From Bacteroidales bacterium (lineage in GTDB: Bacteria; Bacteroidota; Bacteroidia; Bacteroidales; Bacteroidaceae), in the NCBI GenBank assembly GCA_015060905.1, contig SUXQ01000010.1, positions 1-64,000 on the forward strand: 64,000 bases of DNA, in the 5' to 3' direction. Positions 20,931 to 30,759 of the stretch are shown piece after piece. How positions within the stretch are numbered: position 1 is the stretch's first letter; each line of letters begins with the position of its first letter. The notes below the pieces were generated by a model that had not been told where the DNA came from, searched no databases, and saw only the letters and a program-made list of their open reading frames with translations. Position numbers and translations under genes: made by a program.

Positions 20931-21350
20931 ATGTTTGAAACAATTTTAACAATATCAGGAAAGCCCGGTCTTTATCGTATGCTGTCACGCGGCAACAACA
21001 TGTTCATCGTAGAAGCAATAGACGCCACACACAAACGTCAGCCTGTATACAACAGCGATAAAATAGTCCTTCTCGACGACATTGCAATATACACCGACAC
21101 AGAAGAAATTCCCTTGCGCAAAGTTTTTGAACTTATATACGAAAAAGCAGCCGGAGTATTACCTTTCAACATTAAAGAAACAACACCCGAAGAACTCACA
21201 GAGCATTTCGCAGGCATATTGCCCGACTACGACAGAGAGCGCGTATACCTCACACACATCAAGAAAATATACTCATGGTACAACATCCTCGTAGCCAACG
21301 AAATAACAGACTTCAAAGAGCCCGAGGAAGAAACAACAGAAGAAGCATAA
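20931..21350 (+). CDS. DUF5606 family protein
   Basis: 'MFETILTISGKPGLYRMLSRGNNMFIVEAID...VYLTHIKKIYSWYNIL' conserved Bacteroidetes small protein. Confidence 0.8.
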   Translation: MFETILTISGKPGLYRMLSRGNNMFIVEAIDATHKRQPVYNSDKIVLLDDIAIYTDTEEIPLRKVFELIYEKAAGVLPFNIKETTPEELTEHFAGILPDYDRERVYLTHIKKIYSWYNILVANEITDFKEPEEETTEEA

Positions 21351-21374
21351 ACACAAACACATCACAAATAAAGC

Positions 21375-22028
21375 ATGAAAAAAATTGCAATCCTTGCTAT
21401 AATGGCAACATTGTGCATGGGCACAGTAAACGCACAGTCGTTCCTGTCGGGCCTTTTGGGTAAACTGACAGGCTCGTCAAGCACAGAAACATCCACAAGC
21501 ACAGAAAATATTGTAACCAACGTCCTCGGTTCAATTTTGGGCAACAGCATCAAAATCTCGGAATCCACGATAAAAGGCACATGGAGTTACTACGGAGCAT
21601 CGTGTGTTCTTGAGAGTGACAATGCCCTTTCACAGATTGGCGGTAGTGTTGTAACAAGCAAAGTAGAAGATAAGATGAACACCTATCTTGCAAAAGTAGG
21701 TGTTAAAGAGGGAAAGTGTTCATTCACATTCGCCGAGAATGACACATGCACATTCAGGGTAGGCAGCCGCGAGATTAAAGGAAAATATACCCTCGACAGC
21801 GAGAATAATAAAATACAATTCAGCTTTTTGCAAGGACACTTCACAGCTACAGCTCATATAGCATACAGCGTATCTACCTTAAGCATTGTATTTAACACTG
21901 ACAAAATGCTTACACTTGTTCAGAAAGTTGCTCCTACAGCAGCAAAATACAGCACAACGCTTGCAACCCTTTCAACATTGCTCGAAAGCTACAAAGGCAT
22001 GATGCTTGGAATGAAATTAAAGAAATAA
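21375..22028 (+). CDS. DUF4923-like secreted protein
   Basis: Signal peptide, 'GTWSYYGASCVLESDNALSQIGGSVVTSKVEDKMNTYLAKVGVKEG'. Confidence 0.72.
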   Translation: MKKIAILAIMATLCMGTVNAQSFLSGLLGKLTGSSSTETSTSTENIVTNVLGSILGNSIKISESTIKGTWSYYGASCVLESDNALSQIGGSVVTSKVEDKMNTYLAKVGVKEGKCSFTFAENDTCTFRVGSREIKGKYTLDSENNKIQFSFLQGHFTATAHIAYSVSTLSIVFNTDKMLTLVQKVAPTAAKYSTTLATLSTLLESYKGMMLGMKLKK

Positions 22029-22051
22029 GGATTTTAAGTTTAATAAATGAT

Positions 22052-22087
22052 TATGGCGAGCCGCAAATGCTCGCCATATTTTTTTGC
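22052..22087 (+). terminator. rho-independent terminator
   Basis: TATGGCGAGC-N7-GCTCGCCATA followed by TTTTTTTG. Confidence 0.88.
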
Positions 22088-22172
22088 CTAACAAATTTTC
22101 AACCACATTCTGACACTATTTTTGCAAAAGAAACGTTATAAGATTGGGATTATTATATTAATTTTGCACATT

Positions 22173-22898
22173 ATGAACGCATACAGATATATATTTTGCA
22201 TATTAATGCTTTTTGCGGCATTCAATTATAAGATTAATGCCCAAACGCTGGTCGAGGCTCCCGTCCCCGAGGCCATTGTCATTGATAAGTATAATGTAGA
22301 AGAGTTTCTGGGCGAAGGTGAAACTTTTACAGGACAGGCACCCTTGAAGGCTCGTTTCTTGGCAAATGCCGAGGAATATGATGATTATACATGTGTTTGC
22401 GAATGGACTTTCAAACGCGACGAGGAAGAAATTCTCAAACGATTCGACAAAGATGTCGATTATGATTTTAACGAGGCAGGCACTTTTATGGTGAAACTAT
22501 ATGTTACATATTCGCACAAAAATAACGACAAACTTGTTCTTGAGTACGAATATGAGCCGTTTCAAATAGTAATAAGCGAGTCGTCCCTGAAAGTTCCCAA
22601 TGCCTTTTCGCCCAACGGCGATGGCATTAACGACTACTTTAATGTCTTTGAGGTTAAGTCTATAATCTCTTTTTCGGCTGCCATATATAATCGCTGGGGA
22701 CAGCAGTTGTATAAGTGGGGAATAAATGAGATTGATTGTGAAAGTTGCGGTTGGGACGGCACATACGATGGCTCCCCTGTAAAAGAGGGTGTATACTTTG
22801 TAGTAGTAGAAGCTGTTGGAGCCGATGGAATAAAATACAATGTTCGCTCTACCATAAACTTACTGAGAGGGTATACTGAAGAAACGTCTAATCAATGA
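22173..22898 (+). CDS. secreted PKD-like protein with gliding-motility-associated C-terminal (CHU_C/T9SS type B) domain
   Basis: '[42 protein letters not shown]...[22 protein letters not shown]' matches the CHU_C type; ATG 22173 gives a signal peptide. Confidence 0.82.
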   Translation: MNAYRYIFCILMLFAAFNYKINAQTLVEAPVPEAIVIDKYNVEEFLGEGETFTGQAPLKARFLANAEEYDDYTCVCEWTFKRDEEEILKRFDKDVDYDFNEAGTFMVKLYVTYSHKNNDKLVLEYEYEPFQIVISESSLKVPNAFSPNGDGINDYFNVFEVKSIISFSAAIYNRWGQQLYKWGINEIDCESCGWDGTYDGSPVKEGVYFVVVEAVGADGIKYNVRSTINLLRGYTEETSNQ

Positions 22899-22908
22899 TA
22901 GGCTAAAA

Positions 22909-25731
22909 GTGGAAGAGAGAAGTGACAAAATAGAGGTATGGGGCGCACGCGTGCACAACCTCAAAAATATAGATGTAAATATTCCGCACGATGCGCTGAC
23001 GGTTATTACCGGACTGAGCGGAAGCGGAAAGTCATCATTGGCGTTCGATACAATTTTTGCCGAAGGGCAGCGTCGCTACCTTGAGACATTCTCTACATAC
23101 GCGCGTAATTTTCTGGGAGGGATGGAGCGTCCCGACGTTGATAAAATCACAGGTCTTTCACCTGTAATTTCCATTGAGCAAAAGACAACGAACAAAAATC
23201 CACGTTCGACAGTAGGAACAACCACCGAAATTTATGACTATATGCGTCTGCTTTTTTCTCGTGTAGCCGACGCATACTCCTATCTTTCGGGCGAAAAGAT
23301 GGTAAAATACACCGAAGAGCAGGTGCTTAACCTCATTCTCAACGACTATGATGGCAAGCGCATTTATATGCTTGCTCCGCTTGTAAAGGCACGCAAAGGA
23401 CACTACAAGGAACTGTTCGAACAGATGATGCGCAAGGGCTATCTTAATGTCCGCATAGACGGGGAACTGTGCGAAATGACGCATGGAATGTCGCTCGAGC
23501 GTTACAAGAATCACAGCATAGAGGTTGTGATTGACAAACTTATTGTCGATACAAAAGACACTCAAAGGCTTAAGGATAGTTTAAAGACAGCCATGCATCA
23601 GGGCAACGGTCTTGTGATGCTGATGGAAATGCCATCGGGAGAGGTACGATACTACTCGAAAAAGCTAATGTGCCCCGTCACGGGCATTGCATACAACGAG
23701 CCCGACCCTCACAACTTCTCTTTTAACTCTCCGCAAGGATTTTGTCCCAAATGCAAGGGATTGGGCGTCGTCAGTCAGGTGGATGTTGATAAGATTATTC
23801 CCGACCGCAAACTCTCTATACACGATGGTGCGCTTGCCCCTCTGGGGAAATATAAAAAATCGACAATTTTCAAACAGATTCAGACTATACTCGAGCGATA
23901 CGAGGCGGACCTTGAAACGCCTGTCGAGCTTTTGCCCGAAGAGGCTATCGACGAAATTCTCTACGGCTCGCCCGTGCCTTTGCGTCCGGCAGGAGCAGAA
24001 TATCTGATGGATAGTTTCGTCACATACGACGGACTGATGAAATATATTCAGATGCAGAGTGAGGCGGGTGCTTCGACAAAAGAGCAGCGTTGGGCCGAGC
24101 AATTTTCGGTAACAATGAATTGTCCCGAGTGCGGCGGCGCGCGTCTGAACAAGGAGGCGTTACACTTCAGAATAAACGGCAAGAATATCCACGAGCTTGC
24201 CACAATAGATATTACCGAGCTTTACGCATGGTTGCTCGACCTTGAGCAACATCTTACTCCCAAGCAACGTACCATTGCCGAGGAAATTTTAAAAGAGATA
24301 GTCGCGCGTCTGAAGTTTCTGCTCGACGTTGGGCTGGGCTATTTGTCACTTAACCGCGCATCGGCATCTTTGTCGGGTGGCGAGGGGCAACGTATACGCC
24401 TCGCCACGCAAGTAGGCTCGCAGTTGGTAAACGTACTTTATATTCTGGACGAGCCGAGCATAGGCCTGCACTCGCGCGACAATGACCGACTGATAAATTC
24501 GCTTAAGGCCTTGCGCGACGCGGGAAATACGGTGGTGGTTGTGGAGCACGACCGCGACATTATGCTCAGTTCCGACTATATTATTGACCTGGGGCCAAAG
24601 GCGGGACGCAAGGGTGGCAATGTAGTGTTTCAGGGCACACCCGAGGCGATGATGCGCAGTGGCACAATGACTGCACGCTATCTTGGCGGAGAACTTAAGA
24701 TAGAGACGCCTGCCGAGCGTCGTCCCGGCAACGGAAAAAGCATTAAACTATTCGGTGCAAGAGGTAACAACCTTAAAAATATTAACGTTGAGTTTCCGCT
24801 GGGGAAACTAATATGCGTAACGGGCGTGTCGGGCGGCGGAAAATCGTCACTTATAAACAGCACTTTGCAACCTATTCTGTCGCAGCATTTTTATCGCTCG
24901 TTGCAAATGCCGTTGCCATACGACAGTATCGAGGGCATTGAAAATATCGACAAAATTGTCAATGTGGACCAATCGCCGCTTGGACGCACTCCTCGCTCGA
25001 ACCCTGCAACATATACGGGAGTTTTTTCAGACATCAGAAACCTTTTTGTGGAGCTTCCCGAGGCTAAGATTCGCGGCTATAAGGCGGGGCGTTTCTCGTT
25101 CAATGTTGCCGGAGGACGTTGCGACGCATGTGGCGGCAACGGTTACAGGACTCTGGAGATGAATTTCTTGCCGGATGTGATGGTGCCATGCGAGGTGTGC
25201 CACGGCAAACGTTACAATCGCGAGACGTTAGAGGTGCGTTTCAAGGGAAAATCCATTGCCGACATTCTTGACATGACAATCAATATGGCTGTTGAGTTTT
25301 TCGAGAATGTGCCTGTTATTCTGAACAAGATAAAGGTGCTGCAGGATGTTGGATTGGGGTACATAAAGCTGGGACAGCCATCGACGACTCTTTCGGGTGG
25401 CGAGAGTCAGCGTGTGAAGCTGGCAACGGAACTTTCCAAACGCGACACGGGAAAGACTCTTTATCTGCTGGACGAGCCTACCACCGGACTGCACTTCGAG
25501 GACATCAGAGTGCTTATGGGGGTCATTAATCGCTTGGTGGATAAGGGAAATACGGTTATAATCATCGAGCATAATCTGGATGTTATAAAAATGGCCGACC
25601 ACATTATTGACCTTGGGCCCGAGGGTGGTCGCGACGGAGGTTTTGTGGTTGCTTGTGGCTCGCCCGAGGAGATTGCCGCTGCCGGAAAGGGCGTGACTGC
25701 TCCGTATCTTGCTCGCGAACTTGAGAGGTAA
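22909..25731 (+). CDS. uvrA: excinuclease ABC subunit A
   Basis: 940 aa; two ABC modules '[25 protein letters not shown]', '[15 protein letters not shown]', CxxC zinc motifs, '[15 protein letters not shown]'. Confidence 0.97.
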   Translation: MEERSDKIEVWGARVHNLKNIDVNIPHDALTVITGLSGSGKSSLAFDTIFAEGQRRYLETFSTYARNFLGGMERPDVDKITGLSPVISIEQKTTNKNPRSTVGTTTEIYDYMRLLFSRVADAYSYLSGEKMVKYTEEQVLNLILNDYDGKRIYMLAPLVKARKGHYKELFEQMMRKGYLNVRIDGELCEMTHGMSLERYKNHSIEVVIDKLIVDTKDTQRLKDSLKTAMHQGNGLVMLMEMPSGEVRYYSKKLMCPVTGIAYNEPDPHNFSFNSPQGFCPKCKGLGVVSQVDVDKIIPDRKLSIHDGALAPLGKYKKSTIFKQIQTILERYEADLETPVELLPEEAIDEILYGSPVPLRPAGAEYLMDSFVTYDGLMKYIQMQSEAGASTKEQRWAEQFSVTMNCPECGGARLNKEALHFRINGKNIHELATIDITELYAWLLDLEQHLTPKQRTIAEEILKEIVARLKFLLDVGLGYLSLNRASASLSGGEGQRIRLATQVGSQLVNVLYILDEPSIGLHSRDNDRLINSLKALRDAGNTVVVVEHDRDIMLSSDYIIDLGPKAGRKGGNVVFQGTPEAMMRSGTMTARYLGGELKIETPAERRPGNGKSIKLFGARGNNLKNINVEFPLGKLICVTGVSGGGKSSLINSTLQPILSQHFYRSLQMPLPYDSIEGIENIDKIVNVDQSPLGRTPRSNPATYTGVFSDIRNLFVELPEAKIRGYKAGRFSFNVAGGRCDACGGNGYRTLEMNFLPDVMVPCEVCHGKRYNRETLEVRFKGKSIADILDMTINMAVEFFENVPVILNKIKVLQDVGLGYIKLGQPSTTLSGGESQRVKLATELSKRDTGKTLYLLDEPTTGLHFEDIRVLMGVINRLVDKGNTVIIIEHNLDVIKMADHIIDLGPEGGRDGGFVVACGSPEEIAAAGKGVTAPYLARELER

Positions 25732-25739
25732 TTTATTTC

Positions 25740-25885
25740 GATAAGATAGGCGGAGCAGTTGCCTGCGGCGACTATCGGCTACGCTCGTTGCAAGTGTAAG
25801 TAAACTTCCACTTACTCGCTTGCACGATAGTTCGGCAATAAAAAAAAGCCAGCTTGCACCATATTAAGCGGCTTGCACTATCTTT
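25740..25885. repeat. intergenic repeat unit 1 (GATAAGATAGGCGG ... GGCTTGCACTATCTTT)
   Basis: Begins GATAAGATAGGCGG (25740-25753), ends GGCTTGCACTATCTTT (25870-25885); same boundaries as unit 2. Confidence 0.65.
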
Positions 25886-25886
25886 A

Positions 25887-25961
25887 GATAAGATAGGCGG
25901 CGCCTCGGGAGAAAAAATAAATTAAATTTATTTTGTTCTCCTCTCGGCTTGCACTATCTTT
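25887..25961. repeat. intergenic repeat unit 2, dyad-like, promoter-bearing
   Basis: GATAAGATAGGCGG (25887-25900) ... GGCTTGCACTATCTTT (25946-25961); internal complementarity GGAGAA/TTCTCC and AAATAAATT/AATTTATTT. Confidence 0.7.
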
Positions 25962-25962
25962 G
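25932..25962 (+). promoter_or_regulatory. Bacteroidetes housekeeping promoter for sdaA
   Basis: TTTG (25932-25935)-N19-TATCTTTG (25955-25962). Confidence 0.72.
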
Positions 25963-25983
25963 CAAGATACGAATATATACACT

Positions 25984-27189
25984 ATGAAATCTCTTCATTC
26001 ACTCTTTCGCATAGGACTCGGGCCATCAAGCAGCCACACAATGGGTCCTAACCGTGCGGCAATGGAATATGCCGAACGCTGTAAAAACGCAGACTCGTAC
26101 CGAGTGACACTTTACGGCAGCCTTGCAGCTACCGGACGCGGTCACATGACAGACGTTGCAATAACCAATGTGCTGCAACCGATAGCACCTTTGGAAATAG
26201 TTTGGGAACCCAATACATTCCTTCCGTTCCACTCGAATGGAATGAAATTTGAAGGTATTAAAGAGGGAAAAGTCATCGACGAATGGATAATATACAGCGT
26301 CGGCGGTGGCGAGCTTGCAAACGAAGATACTGTAAAAAACGAAGCAGACATCTACCCTCTTACCACAATGCACGACATTATGCAGTGGAGCGAAGATACA
26401 GGCTGCTCATTCTGGGAATATGTCGAACAGCATGAGGGACCAGAAATTTGGGATTTTTTGCGTACTGTGTGGCACACTATGCGCGAGACTATTGCACGAG
26501 GCCTTGAACACGAGGGAGTGCTGCCCGGAGGCCTCGGATTGCAACGCAAGGCAGGCACATACCTGTTAAAATCCAATTCATACAGTTCGTCGGTACGCAG
26601 CAAAGCCCGCGTATACGCCTACGCACTCGCAACATCCGAAGAAAATGCCAGCGGAGCAACAGTGGTGACAGCCCCCACATGTGGCTCATGCGGAGTTCTG
26701 CCGGCAGTACTTTACCACCTTGCCAACGAGCATCACTTCAGCGAAGCACGCATTCTTCGCGCACTTGCCACAGCCGGACTAATAGGCAACATTGTAAAAG
26801 AGAATGCATCAATCTCGGGAGCCGAGGTAGGCTGTCAAGGTGAGGTTGGCGTTGCATGCGCCATGGCCGCGGCAGCAGCCTGCCAACTGTTCGGCGGCAC
26901 AATAAGCCAGATAGAATATGCCGCAGAGATGGGATTAGAGCACCATTTAGGATTAACCTGCGACCCCATGTGCGGCCTTGTGCAAGTTCCCTGCATAGAG
27001 CGCAACGCCATTGCAGCGTCACGAGCATTGGACGCATGCACCTACTCGATGCTCTCCGACGGAAAGCATAAGATAACCTTCGACCACATAGTGGAGGTGA
27101 TGCACGACACAGGTCACGACCTGCCCGTACTATACAAAGAGACCTCAACCGGAGGAATAGCAAAAATTGAATTTAAAAAGAAAAAATAA
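25984..27189 (+). CDS. sdaA: L-serine ammonia-lyase
   Basis: 'GPSSSHTMGPNRAAMEY', 'APTCGSCGVLPAVLYHL', 'LEHHLGLTCDPMCGLVQVPCIERNAIAA' Fe-S L-serine dehydratase motifs. Confidence 0.94.
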   Translation: MKSLHSLFRIGLGPSSSHTMGPNRAAMEYAERCKNADSYRVTLYGSLAATGRGHMTDVAITNVLQPIAPLEIVWEPNTFLPFHSNGMKFEGIKEGKVIDEWIIYSVGGGELANEDTVKNEADIYPLTTMHDIMQWSEDTGCSFWEYVEQHEGPEIWDFLRTVWHTMRETIARGLEHEGVLPGGLGLQRKAGTYLLKSNSYSSSVRSKARVYAYALATSEENASGATVVTAPTCGSCGVLPAVLYHLANEHHFSEARILRALATAGLIGNIVKENASISGAEVGCQGEVGVACAMAAAAACQLFGGTISQIEYAAEMGLEHHLGLTCDPMCGLVQVPCIERNAIAASRALDACTYSMLSDGKHKITFDHIVEVMHDTGHDLPVLYKETSTGGIAKIEFKKKK

Positions 27190-27208
27190 TATAACACAAA
27201 TAAAGCAA

Positions 27209-29695
27209 ATGAAAAAACTATTTTTACTTCTTACACTACCCCTGTTTGCCCTGACATTACATGCCGAAGGGGGTACAAAGAACGAAGAGTGCAAGCGCAT
27301 AAAGCCCAACTATGCCCTTGCCGAGAGATTTTCGCCCAACAAAGTCAGCCGCATGGTAAAATCAACCTCGGTAACCCCCCGCTGGTTCTCGGACGGAAAA
27401 AGATTCTGGTACTCTTTCACATACGCCGACGGCACACGCTACTACATTGTAGACGCAAAAGGCAACAAGAAAGAAATGTGGAGCATGGAAAAACTCGCAG
27501 CAGAAATCAGCCAAAAGACCGGCGACCCCTACGATGCGCAACATCTGCCACTGCAAAATGTCCAGTTACGCAACGACCGTTACGTGCGCATAGGCATACA
27601 GTCGAAGCTCGAAATTCCCAAACAGTTGAAACGCTGGGAGCGCAACGACAGTACAAAAATTGAAAAAATAAAGAAAGAGAATCAAAAAGAGAACAAATAT
27701 TTCCATTTCGAGTACGACCTTGAAACAGGAGAACTTATAGAACGTACCAACGACGAAATAGAGGACCTCTACCCCAACTACCCCGGATGGGCAAACGTAT
27801 CGCCCGATGGCAAATATGCCATCTACGAAAAAAATTGGAATCTATGGTACATGTCCATGGAGGACGTAGAAAAGCTGCGCATTTGGGACAAGGATTCCAC
27901 AGTTGTGGAACATCAGCTTACAACAAACGGCAAACCCGGGAAATGCTACGCATGGCACCCCGTAGGTACCGAAAAGGTAGACAGCACCGCACGTTTCGGT
28001 GTAAACGCAATATGGTCGCCCGACTCGCGCCACTTTGTGATGCTGCACCAAAAAGATTCAATGGTAAAAAACTTTTGGGTAATAAACTCACTCAGTTCGC
28101 CCCGCCCCACACTCGAAACCTACAAATACCAGATGCCCGGCGAGCCCGGTCCCATCGTCACAATGGAACTTTTCAATTTTGAAAAAAAGAGCAGTAAATT
28201 CATCAATATTGCAAAGTTTAAAGAGCAGACAGTTTCATTGTTCCAAAAGCCCGGAACGCTCGAAAAGATGTACGAGCGTCCCCACAAACGCGTATGGTTA
28301 GGCACAGATAAGGAGTTCTACTTTCAACGTACAAGCCGCGACCTTAAAAAGATAGAAGTATGCCGCGTAAACGTCGAGACAGACAGTGCAATAACAATCG
28401 TACACGAAGAGATGAACACCTCTATCGAGTCGCGCCAGATAAAAATCGTAAACAACGGAAAAAATTTCATTCAATGGTCGGAACGCACAGGCTGGGCAAT
28501 GCTCTACCTATACGACATGAACGGTAACCTTGTAAACCCCATCACCGAAGGAGCCTTCCACGTAGATGAAATTTTAGCCACCAACGACAAAGAGCAAAAG
28601 GTATATTTCACAGCCAACGGATATAACGACGGAGAAAACCCCTACTATGCCCACCTTTTCAGCGTAGGCTATGATGGTAAAGGACTGAAACAGCTTGACA
28701 AAGGCGACCTTAACGGCCGTTTCTCGGTTGTAGAAGGCGGAAGTATGTTCGTCGCCAACAGTTCACGCGTCGATACAGTACCAACCTCGATACTTTACAA
28801 CGCATCGGGCAAACAGCTTGCACATTTAGAGACAGCCGACCTTTCGCGTCTATTCGATGCAGGCTACAAATACCCCGAGCGCTTCAAGGTAAAAGCTGCC
28901 GACGGCATTACCGACCTTTACGGAGTAATGTACAAACCCTTCGATTTTGACTCAACAAAATGTTACCCCTTGATAGAGTACGTTTACCCCGGCCCACAGA
29001 CCGAGGCTGTAAACGAAAGCTGGTCATCGGGAATGAACCGCATCGACCGCCTCGCACAAATGGGATTCATCGTTATTACCATAGGTAACCGCGGAGGACA
29101 CCCCAACCGCTCCAAGTGGTACCACAATTTCGGATACGGCAACTTGCGCGACTATGGCCTTGCCGACAAAAAAGTTGCCGCACAGCAGCTTATTGCACGC
29201 CACTCGTTCATCGACGGCGAGCGTGTAGGTATTCACGGACACTCGGGCGGCGGATTCATGTCCACAGCAGCCATACTCTACTACCCTGACTTTTTCAAGG
29301 CAGCAGTATCGTGCGCCGGTAACCACGACAACCGCATCTACAACCGATGGTGGAGCGAGAAACATCATGGCATTAAAGAAAATATCAACGAGACTGATAC
29401 AACATTTGCCTACCGCATAAGCACCAACCAAGAGCTTGCCGGTCGTCTGAAAGGTCACCTGATGCTTGTAACCGGAGACATGGACAACAATGTGAACCCG
29501 GCAAACACCATTCGAGTAATCGACGCATTGATAAAAGCCAACAAACGCTTCGATATTCTACTGCTACCCGGACAACGCCACTCATTCGGCAACATGGACG
29601 AATACTTCTTCTGGAAGATGGCCGACCACTTCAGCCGCTATCTGCTGGGAGATTCAAAAACCGAAGTTGACATTAAAGAGATAAACAACGACTAA
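27209..29695 (+). CDS. S9 family peptidase (dipeptidyl peptidase IV-like)
   Basis: DPP IV beta-propeller plus 'GIHGHSGGGFMSTAAILYYPDFFKAAVSCAGNHDN' catalytic Ser; 'MDNNVNPANTIRVIDALI', 'PGQRHSFG'. Confidence 0.92.
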   Translation: MKKLFLLLTLPLFALTLHAEGGTKNEECKRIKPNYALAERFSPNKVSRMVKSTSVTPRWFSDGKRFWYSFTYADGTRYYIVDAKGNKKEMWSMEKLAAEISQKTGDPYDAQHLPLQNVQLRNDRYVRIGIQSKLEIPKQLKRWERNDSTKIEKIKKENQKENKYFHFEYDLETGELIERTNDEIEDLYPNYPGWANVSPDGKYAIYEKNWNLWYMSMEDVEKLRIWDKDSTVVEHQLTTNGKPGKCYAWHPVGTEKVDSTARFGVNAIWSPDSRHFVMLHQKDSMVKNFWVINSLSSPRPTLETYKYQMPGEPGPIVTMELFNFEKKSSKFINIAKFKEQTVSLFQKPGTLEKMYERPHKRVWLGTDKEFYFQRTSRDLKKIEVCRVNVETDSAITIVHEEMNTSIESRQIKIVNNGKNFIQWSERTGWAMLYLYDMNGNLVNPITEGAFHVDEILATNDKEQKVYFTANGYNDGENPYYAHLFSVGYDGKGLKQLDKGDLNGRFSVVEGGSMFVANSSRVDTVPTSILYNASGKQLAHLETADLSRLFDAGYKYPERFKVKAADGITDLYGVMYKPFDFDSTKCYPLIEYVYPGPQTEAVNESWSSGMNRIDRLAQMGFIVITIGNRGGHPNRSKWYHNFGYGNLRDYGLADKKVAAQQLIARHSFIDGERVGIHGHSGGGFMSTAAILYYPDFFKAAVSCAGNHDNRIYNRWWSEKHHGIKENINETDTTFAYRISTNQELAGRLKGHLMLVTGDMDNNVNPANTIRVIDALIKANKRFDILLLPGQRHSFGNMDEYFFWKMADHFSRYLLGDSKTEVDIKEINND

Positions 29696-29703
29696 AAACC
29701 AAC

Positions 29704-29744
29704 AAAAGAGTGTGTATCAACAAAATTCTGATACACACTCTTTT
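29704..29744 (+). terminator. rho-independent terminator
   Basis: AAAAGAGTGTGTATCA-N9-TGATACACACTCTTTT perfect 16-bp stem. Confidence 0.87.
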
Positions 29745-29761
29745 CACTTGAAAAGGGCAAA

Positions 29762-30622
29762 ATGCAAAAAATATTAGTTACAGGCGCAAGCGGCTTTGTG
29801 GGCAGTCGCGTGGTACAAGCCATGCAAGAGCGATACAAACTACTCGCCCCCACGCACCGGGAATTTGACATTACCGACAGTGCGAATATAGAAAAATTCA
29901 TTGCCGAGCATCGTCCGCAAGCCATACTGCACCTTGCCGCAATATCAAACACAGGATACTGCGAAGAGCACCCCGAGGAGAGCTATCTTTTAAACGTGCA
30001 AGGAGTAGAAAATCTCGCCGTTGCCGCCGAACGCCATAATGCAAAATTCATCTTTTTCTCGTCGGACCAAGTATACAACGGCTGCCGCGTAAAAGGGCAG
30101 CTTGACGAACATACACCCCTCGCACCCGAAAACCACTACGGCCGCCACAAACTCCTTGCCGAGAAACGCGCATCAGAACTATGCAGCAACAGCGTCGCAC
30201 TGCGCGCCACGTGGATGTACGACACCCCGCACGAAGGAATGTCCACACACCCCAATTTTGTCACAAACATAAAGAGAGCCATCAAGCAACAGAGCAGCAT
30301 TAAATTTGCCACACGCGAATATCGCGGAATAACGTGGATAGAAGAAGTTGTAAAAAATCTTCCGCACACCCTCACACTACCTGCAGGAGTCTACAATTTC
30401 GGCGCAGAGAACAGCCTGAACAGTTACGAAACAGCCCGTGCCTACTGCGCAATATTGGGGCACGACCCGGAAAAAATCATCGTCGCCGACAGCGACCGTT
30501 TCCCCGCCCACGAACGGAACATAAGTATTTCGCAGAAAAAAATTCAAGAAGCCTCCGAGGGTGCAATAAAATTCAGCGACACAATAGAGGGACTGAAAAA
30601 ATACGAAGAGTCATTAAAGTAA
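29762..30622 (+). CDS. SDR-family NAD(P)-dependent epimerase/dTDP-4-dehydrorhamnose reductase-like protein
   Basis: 'KILVTGASGFVGSRVVQAMQ', 'ILHLAAISNTGYCEEHPEESYLLNVQGVENLA', 'NHYGRHKLLAEK'. Confidence 0.83.
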   Translation: MQKILVTGASGFVGSRVVQAMQERYKLLAPTHREFDITDSANIEKFIAEHRPQAILHLAAISNTGYCEEHPEESYLLNVQGVENLAVAAERHNAKFIFFSSDQVYNGCRVKGQLDEHTPLAPENHYGRHKLLAEKRASELCSNSVALRATWMYDTPHEGMSTHPNFVTNIKRAIKQQSSIKFATREYRGITWIEEVVKNLPHTLTLPAGVYNFGAENSLNSYETARAYCAILGHDPEKIIVADSDRFPAHERNISISQKKIQEASEGAIKFSDTIEGLKKYEESLK

Positions 30623-30646
30623 AATACACACAAATGTCCATAATCG

Positions 30647-30678
30647 AACAGCAGTGTCCGTATTCGGACACTGCTGTT
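30647..30678. promoter_or_regulatory. putative enhancer (UAS) dyad 1 for the sigma54 response regulator
   Basis: AACAGCAGTGTCCG-TATT-CGGACACTGCTGTT, perfect 14-bp arms; core shared with 43472-43495; followed by TTTTTT so could also terminate the upstream transcript. Confidence 0.75.
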
Positions 30679-30714
30679 TTTTGTTTACCATTAAATATCA
30701 ACCACTTACATTTT

Positions 30715-30730
30715 TGGCACGCTTTTTGCT
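30715..30730 (+). promoter_or_regulatory. sigma54 (-24/-12) promoter upstream of HlyD-family gene
   Basis: TGGCACG-CTTT-TTGCT, perfect match to TGGCACG-N4-TTGCW; 30 nt before ATG 30760. Confidence 0.85.
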
Positions 30731-30759
30731 ATATAATAAGCATAAACAAACAAAAAAAG

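Noticed and set aside
24661-24676. TGGCACA-ATGA-CTGCA, sigma54-like sequence
   Set aside because: Inside the uvrA coding sequence with no dyad or downstream gene start; likely chance.
30647-30678. Dyad 1 as only a rho-independent terminator for the SDR gene
   Set aside because: It does have a T-tract, but the identical core recurs at 43472-43495 without a T-tract at the same distance from a sigma54-like promoter, so a binding-site role is better supported (dual role possible).
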